Shown here in pieces: positions 43,647 through 55,119 of a stretch of 64,000 nt of DNA (positions are counted from its first letter, which is position 1; the number at the start of each line of letters is the position of its first letter). The stretch is taken from the NCBI RefSeq assembly GCF_008064635.1, contig NZ_VRYZ01000001.1:682001-746000 (forward strand), written 5' to 3'. The DNA is from Parahaliea aestuarii (GTDB lineage Bacteria > Pseudomonadota > Gammaproteobacteria > Pseudomonadales > Halieaceae). The notes below the pieces were generated by a model. It ran no database searches and was not told the origin of the DNA. It was given only the letters and a program-made list of their open reading frames with translations. The translations under genes were made by a program, and so were the position numbers.

Positions 43647-44722
43647 TATTTCTCGCCGAATACCTCGAACAGTTTGCCCGCGGCTTTCAGGTCTTCGGTT
43701 ACCTGACTCTGCGCGGTATTCTCGCCGCCGGCACTGCCCTGGCCATCTCCCTGCTGGTGGGGCCGGCGATGATCCGCCGCCTCAATCATTACCAGGTGGG
43801 CCAGGCCGTGCGCGACGACGGCCCCCAGAGCCACCTCAGCAAGTCCGGTACCCCGACCATGGGCGGCGCCCTGATCCTGGTGGCTATCGCCATCAGCACC
43901 CTGCTGTGGGCCGACCTGCGCAACCCCTATATCTGGGTCACCCTGCTGGTCACTGCTGTATTCGGCGCGGTGGGCTGGGTGGACGATTACCGCAAAGTGG
44001 TGGAGAAAGATTCCCGTGGCCTGCCGGCGCGCTGGAAGTACTTCTGGCAGAGCGCGGCCGGGCTCGCCGCCGCCCTCTACCTGTTCCTGGCCTTCGACAC
44101 GCCGGTGACCACCGAGCTCTATGTGCCTTTCTTCAAGGACTTTGCCTGGAGCATGGGGCCGCTGTTCGTGGTGCTGGCCTATTTTGTGATTGTCGGTTCC
44201 AGCAACGCGGTGAATCTCACTGACGGCCTGGACGGCCTGGCCATTCTGCCCACGGTGATGGTGGGCACCGCCCTCGGCGTCATCGCCTATCTCACCGGCC
44301 ACGTGGATTTTGCCAACTACCTGCACATTCCCTACGTCGCCGGCAGCGGTGAACTGGCGGTGTTCTGCGGGGCCATAGCCGGGGCCGGTCTCGGCTTCCT
44401 GTGGTTCAACACCTACCCGGCCCAGGTCTTTATGGGCGATGTGGGCGCGCTGGCCCTGGGCGCGGCGCTGGGCACGGTGGCGGTGATTACCCGCCACGAG
44501 ATCGTGTTCTTCATCATGGGCGGGATATTCGTGCTGGAAACGGTGTCCGTCATTTTGCAGGTGGCGTCTTTCAAGCTGACCGGCAAGCGGATTTTCCGCA
44601 TGGCGCCGATTCACCACCACTTTGAACTGAAAGGCTGGCCGGAACCGCGGGTGATTGTGCGTTTCTGGATTATTACCGTGATGCTGGTGCTGTTCGGGCT
44701 GGCGACATTGAAACTGCGTTGA
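43640..44722 (+). CDS. mraY: Phospho-MurNAc-pentapeptide transferase (lipid I synthase)
   Basis: Polytopic inner-membrane enzyme that transfers phospho-MurNAc-pentapeptide to undecaprenyl phosphate. It has 360 residues, as in E. coli, with about ten membrane helices and the motifs [43 protein letters not shown] and [13 protein letters not shown]. Confidence 0.97.
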   Translation: MLIFLAEYLEQFARGFQVFGYLTLRGILAAGTALAISLLVGPAMIRRLNHYQVGQAVRDDGPQSHLSKSGTPTMGGALILVAIAISTLLWADLRNPYIWVTLLVTAVFGAVGWVDDYRKVVEKDSRGLPARWKYFWQSAAGLAAALYLFLAFDTPVTTELYVPFFKDFAWSMGPLFVVLAYFVIVGSSNAVNLTDGLDGLAILPTVMVGTALGVIAYLTGHVDFANYLHIPYVAGSGELAVFCGAIAGAGLGFLWFNTYPAQVFMGDVGALALGAALGTVAVITRHEIVFFIMGGIFVLETVSVILQVASFKLTGKRIFRMAPIHHHFELKGWPEPRVIVRFWIITVMLVLFGLATLKLR

Positions 44723-44750
44723 ACCATTGGGCGAAGGAGTGAATAACGCT

Positions 44751-46106
44751 GTGGCACAGGACATGATCGCAAGCAGTGATACCCGGGTCGTATTCGGCCT
44801 GGGCGTCACCGGTTTGTCCTGCGCCCGCCACCTGTACCGCCAGGGCCTGCCCTTCTGCGTGGTGGACACCCGCGCCGAGCCGCCCGGCATCGACGCCCTG
44901 CGCACGGAGATGCCCGATGTCACTGTATTCGCCGGCGATGTACCGGTGGCGGTCCTGGAGGGCGCCAGCGAGCTGATTGTCAGCCCCGGTATTGCCCTGG
45001 AAGATCCGCTGGTGGCCGGCGCGCGTGACGCCGGCGCCCATGTGCTGGGCGATATCGATCTCTTTGTGCGCGAGGCGCGGGCGCCGGTGATCGGTATCAC
45101 CGGCTCCAACGCGAAATCCACGGTGACCGAACTGGTCGGGGCGATGGCGCGCGCCGCCGGTCTCAATGTCGGCGTGGGCGGTAACCTGGGCACCCCGGCA
45201 CTGGACCTGCTGGATGAGGCGCGGGAGCTCTACGTGCTGGAACTGTCCAGCTTCCAGCTGGAGCGCGCCGGCGACCTGAACCTGGCGGTGGCCACGGTGC
45301 TCAACATCAGCCCTGACCACCTGGATCGCCACGGCAGCCTGCCGCGCTATCACCAGGCGAAGCACCGCATCTTCCGCGGCTGTGCCAGCGCGGTGGTGAA
45401 TCGCGACGACAGCCTGACCGTCCCGCTGCTGGGGGATGAAGTGCCGGTGATAAGCTGGCGCCTGGGCGAGCCCGAGCTGAAAGGTTTCGGCCTGCGCACG
45501 GTGGACGGCGTGGAAAACCTCTGCCACGGTTTCGAAGCGCTGCTGCCGGTGGCCGAGATGCCCCTGGTGGGGCGGCACAATGCCGCTAACGTACTCGCCG
45601 CCCTGGCTATTGGCCATGCCGCCCGGTTGCCGATGGCGGACATGCTGCGCGCGGTGCGCGCGTTCCGCGGCCTGCCCCATCGCTGTCAGCTGGTGCGCGA
45701 GCGCGCCGGTGTGCGTTTTGTCGATGACTCCAAGGGCACCAATATCGGCGCCTGCGAAGCCGCCCTGAACGGGCTCGGCGGGCAAGGCAATGTCATTCTG
45801 ATTGCCGGCGGCCAGGGCAAGGGCGCGGATTTTCGCCAGCTGCGCCCGGCAATCGCCCGCCATTGCCGGCATGTGCTGGTAATGGGCGAATCCGCCCGGG
45901 CGCTGACCGCAGCCCTTGGCGATGTGGTGGCGGTGAGCAGCGTGGACTCCATGGCGTCCGCCGTGCGGGAGGCGCTTGTTCTGGCGCACAGCGGCGATGT
46001 GGTACTGCTGTCGCCGGCCTGCGCCAGCTTCGACATGTTCAGTGGTTACGCAGAGCGCGGGCGTGTGTTCGCCGCGGCGGTGCAAGCGCTGGAGGAGGGG
46101 GCATGA
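44751..46106 (+). CDS. murD: UDP-MurNAc-L-alanine:D-glutamate ligase
   Basis: Adds D-glutamate to UDP-MurNAc-L-Ala in the cytoplasm. From GTG 44751 it has 451 residues; ATG 44763 is an alternative that matches the Pseudomonas N-terminus, and AAGGAG lies at 44734-44739. Motifs: VVFGLGVTGLSCA at the N-terminus, P-loop ITGSNAKSTVTEL (the Ala form is normal in Pseudomonas-type MurD), HLDRHGSLPRYHQAKHRIF and VDDSKGTNIGA. Confidence 0.95.
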   Translation: MAQDMIASSDTRVVFGLGVTGLSCARHLYRQGLPFCVVDTRAEPPGIDALRTEMPDVTVFAGDVPVAVLEGASELIVSPGIALEDPLVAGARDAGAHVLGDIDLFVREARAPVIGITGSNAKSTVTELVGAMARAAGLNVGVGGNLGTPALDLLDEARELYVLELSSFQLERAGDLNLAVATVLNISPDHLDRHGSLPRYHQAKHRIFRGCASAVVNRDDSLTVPLLGDEVPVISWRLGEPELKGFGLRTVDGVENLCHGFEALLPVAEMPLVGRHNAANVLAALAIGHAARLPMADMLRAVRAFRGLPHRCQLVRERAGVRFVDDSKGTNIGACEAALNGLGGQGNVILIAGGQGKGADFRQLRPAIARHCRHVLVMGESARALTAALGDVVAVSSVDSMASAVREALVLAHSGDVVLLSPACASFDMFSGYAERGRVFAAAVQALEEGA

Positions 46107-47254
46107 ACCTGCGCCTGGAAGCCTTCCGCGCGCCGCGCATGGACCTCCCCCTCAGCCTGCTGGGCCTGGCCCTGCTGCTGGTGGGTCTGGTGGCTATCGG
46201 TTCTGCCTCGATCGAATACGGCGACTGGAACTACGGCAATCCCTGGTTCCATACCACCCGGCATCTCATTTATATCGCGTTGGCGCTGGTTGCGGCGGCC
46301 ATCGTCTACCGCGTGCCCATCCAGGTGTGGCAACAGACTGGCTGGGTGTGGCTGTTCGCTGCGCTGGTGCTGCTGATCCTGGTGCTGCTGCCGGGTATCG
46401 GTAAAGACGTCAACGGCAGCCAGCGCTGGCTGCCGCTGGGGCCCTTTACCCTGCAGCCTTCCGAGTTCGCCAAGCTGGCGATGGTGGTTTACATGGCGGG
46501 CTACCTGGTGCGCCAGATCGACGCGGTGCGCGCCAGCTGGCAGGGCTTTATGCGGCCGATGGCGGTGCTCGGCTTTGTCGCCCTGCTGCTGATGGTGGAA
46601 CCCGATTTCGGCGCCACTGTGATCGTGGTGGGCACGGCCTTCGGCATGTTGTTCCTGGCCGGTGTGCGCCTGCTGCACTTCATGGCGGTGCTGGGGCTGG
46701 CACTACTGGGGCTGGTGGGCCTGGTATTCAGCGCTCCCTACCGGGTGCAGCGCCTCACCGCCTATACCGACCCCTGGGCCGACCCCTACGGCAGCGGCTT
46801 CCAGTTGATCCAGTCGCTGATCGCCTACGGCCGCGGCGAGTGGCTGGGCGTGGGTCTCGGCAACAGCGTGCAAAAGCTGTTTTACCTGCCGGAGGCCCAC
46901 ACCGACTTTGTATTTTCCATCTGGGCCGAGGAAACCGGCTTTGTCGGCGCCACCCTGGTGATCGGCCTCTACGCGGCGCTGATTGCACGCATTCTGTGGG
47001 TGGGCCGGCGGGCCGCCGCCGCGGGCGAGGACTTCGGCGCCTATCTCTGCTACGGCATTGCCCTGATTTTTTCCGGTCAGGCCTTCGTCAACATGGGGGT
47101 GAGCTCCGGCCTGTTGCCCACCAAGGGGCTGACCCTGCCCTTTATCAGCTACGGCGGCACCAGCCTGATTGTGTGCTGTTGCATGCTGGCCATGGTACTG
47201 CGGGTGCAGGCGGAAACGCCAGAAGGCAAAAAGCCGCGGGGAGGCAAGCGATGA
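46103..47254 (+). CDS. ftsW: Septal peptidoglycan glycosyltransferase FtsW
   Basis: SEDS-family polymerase that makes septal glycan strands with FtsI. The 383 residues have about ten membrane helices, the loop NGSQRWLPLGPFTLQPSEFA (about 107-126), DPWADPYGSGFQLIQSL and the C-terminal NMGVSSGLLPTKGLTLPFIS. It starts within the murD stop (ATGA) and overlaps murG likewise. Confidence 0.96.
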   Translation: MNLRLEAFRAPRMDLPLSLLGLALLLVGLVAIGSASIEYGDWNYGNPWFHTTRHLIYIALALVAAAIVYRVPIQVWQQTGWVWLFAALVLLILVLLPGIGKDVNGSQRWLPLGPFTLQPSEFAKLAMVVYMAGYLVRQIDAVRASWQGFMRPMAVLGFVALLLMVEPDFGATVIVVGTAFGMLFLAGVRLLHFMAVLGLALLGLVGLVFSAPYRVQRLTAYTDPWADPYGSGFQLIQSLIAYGRGEWLGVGLGNSVQKLFYLPEAHTDFVFSIWAEETGFVGATLVIGLYAALIARILWVGRRAAAAGEDFGAYLCYGIALIFSGQAFVNMGVSSGLLPTKGLTLPFISYGGTSLIVCCCMLAMVLRVQAETPEGKKPRGGKR

Positions 47255-48342
47255 GTGCCCCGCAAACGTTTCTGGTCATGGCCGGCGGCACCGGCGGGCA
47301 TGTCTACCCGGCGCTGGCGGTGGCGCGTGAATTGATGCAGCGCGGCCACCGTGTGGAGTGGGTGGGCACCCGGCGCGGTCTTGAGGCGCGGGTTGTTCCC
47401 GCCGCCGATATAAAATTGCACACCCTGGCGGTGCGCGGCGTGCGCGGCAAGAATGTGCTGCACACCCTGTGGGGCGTATTGGCTTTGGCCTGGTCACAGC
47501 TGCAGGCACTGGGCCTGCTGCTGCGCCTGCGCCCCGGCTGTGTGCTGGGCATGGGCGGTTATGCCGCTGGCCCCGCGGGTCTGGCCGCCTGGCTCTTGCG
47601 CCGGCCTCTGGTGGTACACGAGCAGAACGCGGTTGCCGGCACCACCAATCGCCTGCTGGCGCCGCTGGCGCAGCGGGTCATCGCCGGCTTTGCCGGTGCC
47701 TTCAAGGATCGCCGTGATGTGCTGGTACTGGGTAACCCGGTGCGCGCCGAGTTGCTGGCCGCGGGCGAGCGCAAGCAATGGAACTACGACGGCAGTCGCC
47801 CCCTGCGCCTGTTGATCGTCGGTGGCAGCCTCGGTGCGAAGCCGATCAACGACCTGCTGCCTCCTGTGATTCACGCCCTGCGCCAGCAGCGCGGCGAGGT
47901 AGTGGAGGTGCTGCACCAGACCGGCAGCGCCCAGGCGGCCGCGGTCGCCGAACAGTACGGTGCCCTGCACAACGCGGGGGTGCGGGTGCAGCCTTTTATT
48001 GAAGACATGGCCGAGGCCTATAGCTGGGCGGACCTGGTGCTGTGTCGCGCTGGTGCCCTGACCGTGGCGGAACTGGCGGTTATGGGCCTGCCCTCGCTGC
48101 TGATTCCGCTGCCCCACGCCATCGATGATCACCAGACCGGCAATGCCCGTTCCCTGACCGATCGCGGTGCCGGCCTGTTGCTGCGCCAGTCGGAACTGAG
48201 CGCCGAATCGCTGGTGAAAACGCTGCTGGGTTACATCGACCAGCCCCGGGGCCTGGCCGATATGGCCCGCGCGGCGCGCCAGGCGGCCCTGCCGGAGGCC
48301 ACCCGCCGGGTGGCGGACTGCTGCGAGGAGGTGGCGCGATGA
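47251..48342 (+). CDS. murG: UDP-GlcNAc:lipid I N-acetylglucosaminyltransferase
   Basis: GT-B glycosyltransferase that makes lipid II at the inner face of the membrane. The 363 residues have [16 protein letters not shown] at 10-25, [11 protein letters not shown] near 95, [14 protein letters not shown] near 125, [12 protein letters not shown] and [13 protein letters not shown]. It overlaps ftsW and murC by 4 bases each. Confidence 0.97.
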   Translation: MSAPQTFLVMAGGTGGHVYPALAVARELMQRGHRVEWVGTRRGLEARVVPAADIKLHTLAVRGVRGKNVLHTLWGVLALAWSQLQALGLLLRLRPGCVLGMGGYAAGPAGLAAWLLRRPLVVHEQNAVAGTTNRLLAPLAQRVIAGFAGAFKDRRDVLVLGNPVRAELLAAGERKQWNYDGSRPLRLLIVGGSLGAKPINDLLPPVIHALRQQRGEVVEVLHQTGSAQAAAVAEQYGALHNAGVRVQPFIEDMAEAYSWADLVLCRAGALTVAELAVMGLPSLLIPLPHAIDDHQTGNARSLTDRGAGLLLRQSELSAESLVKTLLGYIDQPRGLADMARAARQAALPEATRRVADCCEEVAR

Positions 48343-49778
48343 ACGAACGGAACAATGTCTACAGCGTGCCGGAAATGCGCCGTATTCGCCGCATTCACAT
48401 GATCGGTGTCGGCGGCACCGGGATGAGCGGTATCGCCGAAGTGCTGAACAACCTCGGCTACGAGGTCAGCGGCTCCGACCTGCGCCGCAGCGCGGTTACC
48501 GAGCGCCTGGAAAAGCTGGGTATCGCCGTGCACTACGGCCACAGCGCAAGCAATGTCGGCCGGGCCGATGTGGTGGTCAGCTCCAGCGCGGTCAGTGCCG
48601 ACAACCCGGAAGTCTGCGCCGCCCGGGAGGCCCGGGTGCCAGTGGTGCCGCGGGCGGAAATGCTGGCGGAGCTGATGCGCTACCGCCACGGTATCGCCGT
48701 GGCCGGTACCCACGGCAAGACCACCACCACCAGCCTGATTGCCGCGCTGTTCGGTGAAGCGGGCCTGGACCCCACCTTTGTGATCGGCGGCCTGGTCAAC
48801 AGCGCCGGCAGCAATGCCCAGCTGGGCGCCAGCCGCTTCCTGGTGGCAGAGGCCGACGAGAGCGATGCCTCTTTCCTGCACTTGCAGCCCATGGTGACTG
48901 TGGTCACCAATATCGAGGCGGATCACATGGAGACCTACGGCGGAGACTTCGCCGTACTGCGCCAGACCTTCCTTGAATTCCTGCACAACCTGCCCTTCTA
49001 CGGGCTGGCGGTGTTGTGTATTGACGATCCGGTGGTGGCGGGGCTGTTGCCGGACCTGGCCCGCCAGACCCTGACTTATGGCTTTGACGCCACGGCGGAC
49101 TATCGCATCGACGCGGTCGAGCGTCAGGGGCTGACCACCGACTTTACTGTTCACCGTCCAGCTGGCATGACGCCATTGCGGGTGCGGCTCAATATGCCCG
49201 GTACGCACAACGTCCTGAACGCCACGGCGGCCATCGCCGTGGCCAGCGACGAAGGTCTGTCCGACGAAGCCATTACCCGCGGCCTGGCAAACTTTTCCGG
49301 GGTGGGGCGGCGCTTTACCCAGCTCGGTGAGCTGGCGTTCGCCGGCGGCAGCGCACTGCTGGTCGATGACTACGGCCACCACCCCACGGAAGTGCGCGCC
49401 ACACTGGAATCGGCCCGTCAGGCCTGGCCCGGGCGGCGGGTGGTCATGATCTACCAGCCCCATCGTTTTTCGCGTACCCGCGATCTCTACGAGGATTTTG
49501 TCTCGGTGCTTTCGCGCTGCGATGCCCTGCTGCTGCTCGATGTGTATCCGGCCGGTGAAAAGCCGATTCCTGGCGCCGACAGCCGCAGCCTGACCCGCAG
49601 CATTCGCCAGCGCGGCCAGGTGGAGCCGGTATTTGTGGAAAGTATCGAGGAAGTGCCCACCTTGCTGGCCGACATACTGCGCGACGGCGATGTGGTGATC
49701 ACCCAGGGGGCCGGCAATATCGGCAAGCTCGCCCAGGATCTGACTGCGGCGCCGAAGCTGCAGGGAGGTGTGTCGTGA
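48339..49778 (+). CDS. murC: UDP-MurNAc:L-alanine ligase
   Basis: First amino acid ligase of the muropeptide pathway. The 479 residues show [19 protein letters not shown]-loop [15 protein letters not shown] near 123, [14 protein letters not shown] and [10 protein letters not shown]. It is coupled to murG and ddlB by overlaps of 4 bases. Confidence 0.97.
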   Translation: MNERNNVYSVPEMRRIRRIHMIGVGGTGMSGIAEVLNNLGYEVSGSDLRRSAVTERLEKLGIAVHYGHSASNVGRADVVVSSSAVSADNPEVCAAREARVPVVPRAEMLAELMRYRHGIAVAGTHGKTTTTSLIAALFGEAGLDPTFVIGGLVNSAGSNAQLGASRFLVAEADESDASFLHLQPMVTVVTNIEADHMETYGGDFAVLRQTFLEFLHNLPFYGLAVLCIDDPVVAGLLPDLARQTLTYGFDATADYRIDAVERQGLTTDFTVHRPAGMTPLRVRLNMPGTHNVLNATAAIAVASDEGLSDEAITRGLANFSGVGRRFTQLGELAFAGGSALLVDDYGHHPTEVRATLESARQAWPGRRVVMIYQPHRFSRTRDLYEDFVSVLSRCDALLLLDVYPAGEKPIPGADSRSLTRSIRQRGQVEPVFVESIEEVPTLLADILRDGDVVITQGAGNIGKLAQDLTAAPKLQGGVS

Positions 49779-50716
49779 GTTGGGAGCAGATTATTCGCAA
49801 GCCCGTGGCGGTATTGCAGGGCGGCACCTCCGCCGAGCGCGAGGTCTCCCTCAATTCCGGGGCCACCGTGATCGCGGCGCTGCAGGGGCTGGGTTGCGAG
49901 GTGCGCCCGGTTGACCCGGCTGATGCCGACTGGATTGCCAAACTGCAGGATGTTGGCAGCGTGTTCAACGCCCTGCACGGCCCCGGCGGGGAAGACGGTG
50001 TCATGCAGGGAGCGCTGACCGCACTCGGCCTGCCCTATACCGGCTCTGGCGTGCTCGGTTCCGCGATCGCCATGGACAAGCAGCGCAGCAAGCAGCTGTG
50101 GCAGGGTATCGGCATTCCCACCGGCGGCTTCGAACTGCTGGCCGCCGACACCGACTGGCAGGGTGTTATCGACCGCCTGGGCAAGGTCTTCGTGAAACCG
50201 GCCTGCGAGGGTTCCAGCATCGGCATGGCACCGGCGTCGAACGCCGCCGAATTACAGGCCGCCTGGCAGGCAGCCGCGGCCTACGGCGATGCAGTGCTGG
50301 CGGAAAAGTTCATCGACGGCCCCGAGTACACCGTGTCCATTCTCGGTGATGCGGCGCTGCCGTCGATCCGCATGGAAACCGACAATACCTTCTACGACTA
50401 TGAAGCCAAGTACCTGTCCGACGACACCCGCTACCACTGTCCCAGCGGCCTGAGTGACGCGGATGAAGCGGAAGTGGCGGCGATCGCGCTGGCGGCCTTC
50501 CGCTCGCTTGGCTGCGCGGTGTGGGGGCGGGTCGATCTGATGCGCGACGCCGACGGTCGTTTCTACGTGCTGGAAGTGAACACCATTCCGGGGATGACCT
50601 CCCACTCCCTGGTGCCGATGGCGGCGCGGGTGGCGGGGCTGGATATCCAGGCCCTGGTGAAGCGCATCCTGGAACTGAGCTGGGCCGAGCGAACTGGCGG
50701 CGAGGTGATCCCGTGA
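49775..50716 (+). CDS. ddlB: D-alanine:D-alanine ligase
   Basis: ATP-grasp ligase that makes D-Ala-D-Ala for MurF. The 313 residues from GTG 49775 have [16 protein letters not shown] at 14-29, [18 protein letters not shown] near 68, [11 protein letters not shown] and the C-terminal [17 protein letters not shown]. It is coupled to murC and ftsQ. Confidence 0.96.
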   Translation: MSWEQIIRKPVAVLQGGTSAEREVSLNSGATVIAALQGLGCEVRPVDPADADWIAKLQDVGSVFNALHGPGGEDGVMQGALTALGLPYTGSGVLGSAIAMDKQRSKQLWQGIGIPTGGFELLAADTDWQGVIDRLGKVFVKPACEGSSIGMAPASNAAELQAAWQAAAAYGDAVLAEKFIDGPEYTVSILGDAALPSIRMETDNTFYDYEAKYLSDDTRYHCPSGLSDADEAEVAAIALAAFRSLGCAVWGRVDLMRDADGRFYVLEVNTIPGMTSHSLVPMAARVAGLDIQALVKRILELSWAERTGGEVIP

Positions 50717-51546
50717 GCACACGCAATCCGCAGGAAGCAAAACGCCGGGCGCCGCGCAAGGGCGGCCGCGGGGCTACCCGCACCGTGGCCAGTGCGCCGC
50801 GTGAAGCGCGCCAGTGGTCCTTGCATCTGTCGTTCCACTGGCTGAACCGCCTGCTGATTTTGCTGGGGGGCGGCGCGGTGCTGGCGGCGGCGCTGCAGGG
50901 CTACATCACCCTGCAGGCCATTCCGGTGGAGCGCATTGGCGTTACCGGCAAGCTCAAGCACACCCAGACCGAACTGGTACAGCAGATGGTGCAGCCGGCC
51001 CTGGCCGGCGGTTTCCTCAATGCCGATCTCGGCCAGATTCGCGAGCAGCTGGAAGCGCTGCCCTGGATCTATGAAGCATCGGTGCGCCGGCGCTGGCCCA
51101 ATTCGCTGGAGATTCATGTGATCGAGCAGCTGCCCATCGCCCGCTGGGGGCAGGGGGGCTTTCTCAATCACGAGGGCGTGGTGTTCCAGACGGCCAATGC
51201 CGATGCCTGGAACCACCTGCCACGGCTGGAGGGCCCCGAGGGGCAGCAGCAGGGGATGATGGCCAGCTATCAGCGGCTGGGCGAACTGCTGGAGCCGCTG
51301 GCGCTGGAAGTGCAGGTGCTGGCCATGGACAGTCGCGGCCAGTTGTCGGCAGAACTCAGCAACGGCATCGAACTGCAGCTGGGTGGCGATGACTTCCGCG
51401 AGCGAGTGCAGCGATTTGGCGCGATTTACGCCAGCGAACTGGCGCCGCGGGCAGACGAGGTGGCGCGGGTTGACCTGCGCTACCAGAGCGGCCTGGCGGT
51501 CGCCTTTCACGAGCCGGCCCAGGTGGCCGGCCTGGCAAGCGAATAA
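50713..51546 (+). CDS. ftsQ: Cell division protein FtsQ
   Basis: Bitopic division protein of the FtsQLB complex. The 277 residues from GTG 50713 have a basic cytoplasmic tail (about 1-45), one membrane helix (about 46-64), a POTRA domain (QAIPVERIGVTGKLKHT; ALPWIYEASVRRRWPNSLEI) and the beta domain. The open frame upstream overlaps ddlB and is not part of the gene. Confidence 0.94.
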   Translation: MSTRNPQEAKRRAPRKGGRGATRTVASAPREARQWSLHLSFHWLNRLLILLGGGAVLAAALQGYITLQAIPVERIGVTGKLKHTQTELVQQMVQPALAGGFLNADLGQIREQLEALPWIYEASVRRRWPNSLEIHVIEQLPIARWGQGGFLNHEGVVFQTANADAWNHLPRLEGPEGQQQGMMASYQRLGELLEPLALEVQVLAMDSRGQLSAELSNGIELQLGGDDFRERVQRFGAIYASELAPRADEVARVDLRYQSGLAVAFHEPAQVAGLASE

Positions 51547-51567
51547 GGGACGGGGAGAGACACTGCC

Positions 51568-52806
51568 ATGGGCAGCGCACAGGACAAGAGAATGATCGTC
51601 GGACTCGATATCGGCACCTCCAAAGTGGTCGCCATCGTCGGTGAAATCAGCATCGACGGGGATATCGAGATCGTCGGCATCGGCTCCCATCCCTCCAAGG
51701 GCATGAAAAAGGGCGTGGTGGTCAACATCGAGTCCACCGTGCAATCCATCCAGCGCGCGGTGGAAGAGGCGGAGCTGATGGCAGGCTGCCAGATTCACTC
51801 TGTCTATGTCGGCATTGCCGGCAGCCACATCCGCAGCCTCAATTCCCACGGCATCGTCGCCATCCGCGACCGCGAGGTCTATCCGCTGGACCTCGAGCGG
51901 GTGATCGACGCAGCCCAGGCGGTGGCCATTCCCGCCGACCAGAAAATCCTGCACATCCTGCCGCAGGAATACGTGATCGATAACCAGGAGGGCATCAAGG
52001 AACCGCTGGGCATGTCCGGTGTGCGCCTGGAAGCCAAGGTGCACCTGGTGACCTGCGCGGTGAACGCCGCCCAGAACATCGAAAAATGCATCCGCCGCTG
52101 TGGCCTGGAAGTCGAGGACATCATTCTCGAGCAGCTCGCCTCCAGCTACGCCGTGCTGACCGAGGACGAGCGCGAGCTGGGCGTGTGCCTGGTGGATATC
52201 GGCGGCGGCACTACCGACATCGCCATTTTCACCGAGGGCTCCATTCGCCACACCGGGGTGATTCCCATCGCAGGCGACCAGGTGACCAACGACATCGCCA
52301 TGGCCCTGCGCACGCCGACCCAGCACGCGGAAGAGATCAAGATCAAGTACGCCTGCGCCCTGACCCAGCTGGCCGGGCCGGACGAGACCATCAAAGTGCC
52401 GAGCGTCGGCGAACGGCCGCCGCGCGACCTCTCGCGCCAGGCCCTGGCCGAGGTGGTAGAGCCGCGTTACGACGAGCTGTTCACGCTGGTGCAGGCCGAG
52501 ATTCGCCGCTCCGGCTACGAGGACCTGATTCCCGCCGGCATCGTGCTCACCGGCGGCACCTCCAAGATGGAGGGCGTGATGGAACTGGCCGAGGAAATCT
52601 TCCACATGCCGGTACGGGTGGGATATCCGCAGGCGGTGAAGGGCCTCAATGACATCGTGCGCAACCCGATTTATTCCACCGGGGTTGGCCTGCTGCAGTA
52701 TGGACTGCAGCAGCCCGAACACGCCGGTGGCGCCCGCAATGACATCGGCACTGAAGAGCCGGGGTTGTTCGCCAAGGTGAAGTCGTGGGTGCAGAGCAAT
52801 TTCTGA
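51568..52806 (+). CDS. ftsA: Cell division protein FtsA
   Basis: Actin-like protein that tethers FtsZ to the membrane. The 412 residues show IVGLDIGTSKVVAIVGE at the N-terminus, LVDIGGGTTDIAIF near 208, GIVLTGGTSKMEG, and a C-terminal amphipathic helix GLFAKVKSWVQSNF for membrane binding. GGGGAGA lies ahead of the ATG. Confidence 0.97.
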   Translation: MGSAQDKRMIVGLDIGTSKVVAIVGEISIDGDIEIVGIGSHPSKGMKKGVVVNIESTVQSIQRAVEEAELMAGCQIHSVYVGIAGSHIRSLNSHGIVAIRDREVYPLDLERVIDAAQAVAIPADQKILHILPQEYVIDNQEGIKEPLGMSGVRLEAKVHLVTCAVNAAQNIEKCIRRCGLEVEDIILEQLASSYAVLTEDERELGVCLVDIGGGTTDIAIFTEGSIRHTGVIPIAGDQVTNDIAMALRTPTQHAEEIKIKYACALTQLAGPDETIKVPSVGERPPRDLSRQALAEVVEPRYDELFTLVQAEIRRSGYEDLIPAGIVLTGGTSKMEGVMELAEEIFHMPVRVGYPQAVKGLNDIVRNPIYSTGVGLLQYGLQQPEHAGGARNDIGTEEPGLFAKVKSWVQSNF

Positions 52807-52880
52807 ATTTGGGTGGCGACACCCGGATGTTGTAAACCGCCGCAACGCAACGCGGCAAACCAGGAAAGGGGAGAAAGACC

Positions 52881-54050
52881 ATGTTTGAACTGATAGACAA
52901 CGTACCAGACAACGCAGTGATCAAGGTCATCGGTGTCGGTGGTGGTGGCGGCAACGCCGTCAAACACATGATCGAGAACAACGTGGAAGGCGTGGATTTC
53001 ATCTGCGCCAACACGGATGCCCAGGCACTGAACGACATTCACTCCAAGACCGTCCTGCAGCTCGGTGGTGAGATCACCAAGGGCCTGGGCGCCGGTGCCA
53101 ACCCGGAGATCGGTCGCGCCGCTGCGATAGAAGATCGCGAGCGAATCGCCGAATCCCTGCGCGGTGCCGATATGGTATTTATTACCGCTGGCATGGGTGG
53201 CGGCACGGGTACCGGCGGTGCGCCGGTGGTGGCGGAAGTGGCTCGCGAGATGGGAATTCTGACAGTGGCGGTAGTCACTCGCCCCTTCCCCTTCGAGGGC
53301 AAAAAGCGCCTGGCAATCGCCGCAGAAGGCGTGCGCGAACTGCAGCAACACGTCGATTCTTTGATCACCATTCCCAACGAAAAGTTGCTCGAGGTGTTGG
53401 GAAAAAATACCAGTTTATTGGATGCCTTTAAGGAAGCCAATGATGTATTGTTGGGCGCAGTTCAGGGTATAGCCGACCTGATCATTCGCCCCGGTATGAT
53501 TAACGTGGACTTTGCGGATGTTCGAACGGTGATGTCCGAGATGGGCATGGCAATGATGGGCACCGGCAGTGCCAGGGGCGAAAATCGCGCCCGCGAAGCC
53601 GCAGAACGCGCCGTCAACAGCCCCCTTCTCGATGATATCGACATCAAAGGTGCGCGCGGCATTCTGGTGAATATCACCGCCGGCCTTGATCTGTCTCTTG
53701 GAGAATTCTCCGAAGTTGGCGACACGATCGAGGAATTTGCATCTGATGAAGCGACAGTTGTGGTAGGTACCGTTATCGATCCCGAGATGACGGATGAGCT
53801 CAAGGTTACCGTGGTAGCCACGGGCCTGGGCGGCGGAGTTGCCAAGGCGCCTCTGCAGGTGGTGGAAAATACGGCCCCGCAGCAGGCTGCGGAGTCTGAC
53901 GCCGCACCCAATTATAAGGAGTTCGATCGTCCCCCCCATATGCGACGTGCGCGCGCAGGCGCGGGTGGACAGGCAGCAGCTGTCGCAGCTGAAGCCGGCG
54001 GCGAGGAGTATTTCGATATTCCCGCGTTCTTGCGTCGCCAGGCAGACTAG
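52881..54050 (+). CDS. ftsZ: Cell division GTPase FtsZ
   Basis: Tubulin-like GTPase forming the Z ring. The 389 residues have the GTP loop AGMGGGTGTGGAP (about 104-116), the T7 loop NVDFADVRTVM, a variable linker (about 320-374) and the conserved C-terminal peptide FDIPAFLRRQAD that binds FtsA and ZipA. AAAGGGGAGAAA precedes the ATG. Confidence 0.98.
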   Translation: MFELIDNVPDNAVIKVIGVGGGGGNAVKHMIENNVEGVDFICANTDAQALNDIHSKTVLQLGGEITKGLGAGANPEIGRAAAIEDRERIAESLRGADMVFITAGMGGGTGTGGAPVVAEVAREMGILTVAVVTRPFPFEGKKRLAIAAEGVRELQQHVDSLITIPNEKLLEVLGKNTSLLDAFKEANDVLLGAVQGIADLIIRPGMINVDFADVRTVMSEMGMAMMGTGSARGENRAREAAERAVNSPLLDDIDIKGARGILVNITAGLDLSLGEFSEVGDTIEEFASDEATVVVGTVIDPEMTDELKVTVVATGLGGGVAKAPLQVVENTAPQQAAESDAAPNYKEFDRPPHMRRARAGAGGQAAAVAAEAGGEEYFDIPAFLRRQAD

Positions 54051-54127
54051 CAAGGTAATCAACCCGGACCCGTTCCGGCGGCGCCTTGCGATTTTGTTGT
54101 GAGGCACAGGATACGGTTGGGAGCACT

Positions 54128-55042
54128 ATGATTCGACAGCGAACTCTGCGAAATGCAATTAAGGCCACAGGTGTTGGCCTGCACACGGGGGAGAAGGTCT
54201 ACCTGACCCTCAATCCGGCACCTGTGAATACCGGTATTGTATTTCGCCGGGTGGATCTCGATCCTGTGGTGGAAATTCCCGCCCGGGCCGAGAACGTTGG
54301 CGATACGACTCTCTCAACCAGCCTGATGGCCGGCGGCGAACGCGTATCCACGGTTGAGCACCTGCTTTCCGCCATGGCGGGCCTGGGCATTGACAACGCT
54401 TTTGTGGATGTCAGTGCGCCGGAAGTGCCCATCATGGACGGCAGCGCGGGCCCTTTTGTGTTCCTGATCCAGTCCGCTGGTATCGAGGAGCAGAGTGCGG
54501 CCAAGAAATTCATTCGTATCAAACGCCCGGTCACCGTGGAAGACGGGGACAAGACAGCCAGCTTCCTCCCCTTTGATGGCTTCAAGGTCTCGTTTTCCAT
54601 CGACTTCGACCACCCGGTGTTTCGCGATCGCGCTGCCCACGCCGAGATCGACTTCTCCACCACCTCCTTTGTGAAGGAGGTGGCCCGGGCCCGCACCTTT
54701 GGTTTCATGCACGAGATCGAGTATCTGCGCTCCAAGGGTCTGGCGCGTGGCGGCTCCGTCGACAACGCCATCGTGGTGGACGAATACCGCATCCTCAACC
54801 AGGACGGCCTGCGTTACGACGACGAGTTCGTCAAACACAAGATTCTCGACGCCATCGGCGATGTCTACCTGCTCGGTTACAGCCTGATTGGTGAATTCAA
54901 GGCCCACAAGAGTGGCCACGCCCTCAACAATGCCTCCCTGCGCGCCCTGATGGCCCAGCCCGATGCCTGGGAAATGGTCACCTTCGAGGATGAGGCCACC
55001 GCTCCCATCTCCTACAGTAGCAATCCTGTTCCCGCTGCCTGA
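54128..55042 (+). CDS. lpxC: UDP-3-O-acyl-N-acetylglucosamine deacetylase
   Basis: Zinc deacetylase and committed step of lipid A synthesis. The 304 residues (E. coli 305) have [19 protein letters not shown] at the start, zinc-ligand motif VEHLLSAM near 78 and [14 protein letters not shown] near 237. ATG 54128 has GGGAG 6 bases ahead and matches family starts. It ends the dcw cluster. Confidence 0.97.
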   Translation: MIRQRTLRNAIKATGVGLHTGEKVYLTLNPAPVNTGIVFRRVDLDPVVEIPARAENVGDTTLSTSLMAGGERVSTVEHLLSAMAGLGIDNAFVDVSAPEVPIMDGSAGPFVFLIQSAGIEEQSAAKKFIRIKRPVTVEDGDKTASFLPFDGFKVSFSIDFDHPVFRDRAAHAEIDFSTTSFVKEVARARTFGFMHEIEYLRSKGLARGGSVDNAIVVDEYRILNQDGLRYDDEFVKHKILDAIGDVYLLGYSLIGEFKAHKSGHALNNASLRALMAQPDAWEMVTFEDEATAPISYSSNPVPAA

Positions 55043-55119
55043 GACAGATTGCAATCCGGGCGTAGCATATGGCTAAGGCCTGTGGCATAGTTCGCTGCCT
55101 GATTTCTGCAAAAGTGCCA

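Noticed and set aside
45109-45130. MurD P-loop with Ala in place of Gly (GSNAKST)
   Set aside because: The same form occurs in Pseudomonas MurD, so it is a normal variant, not an inactivating change.
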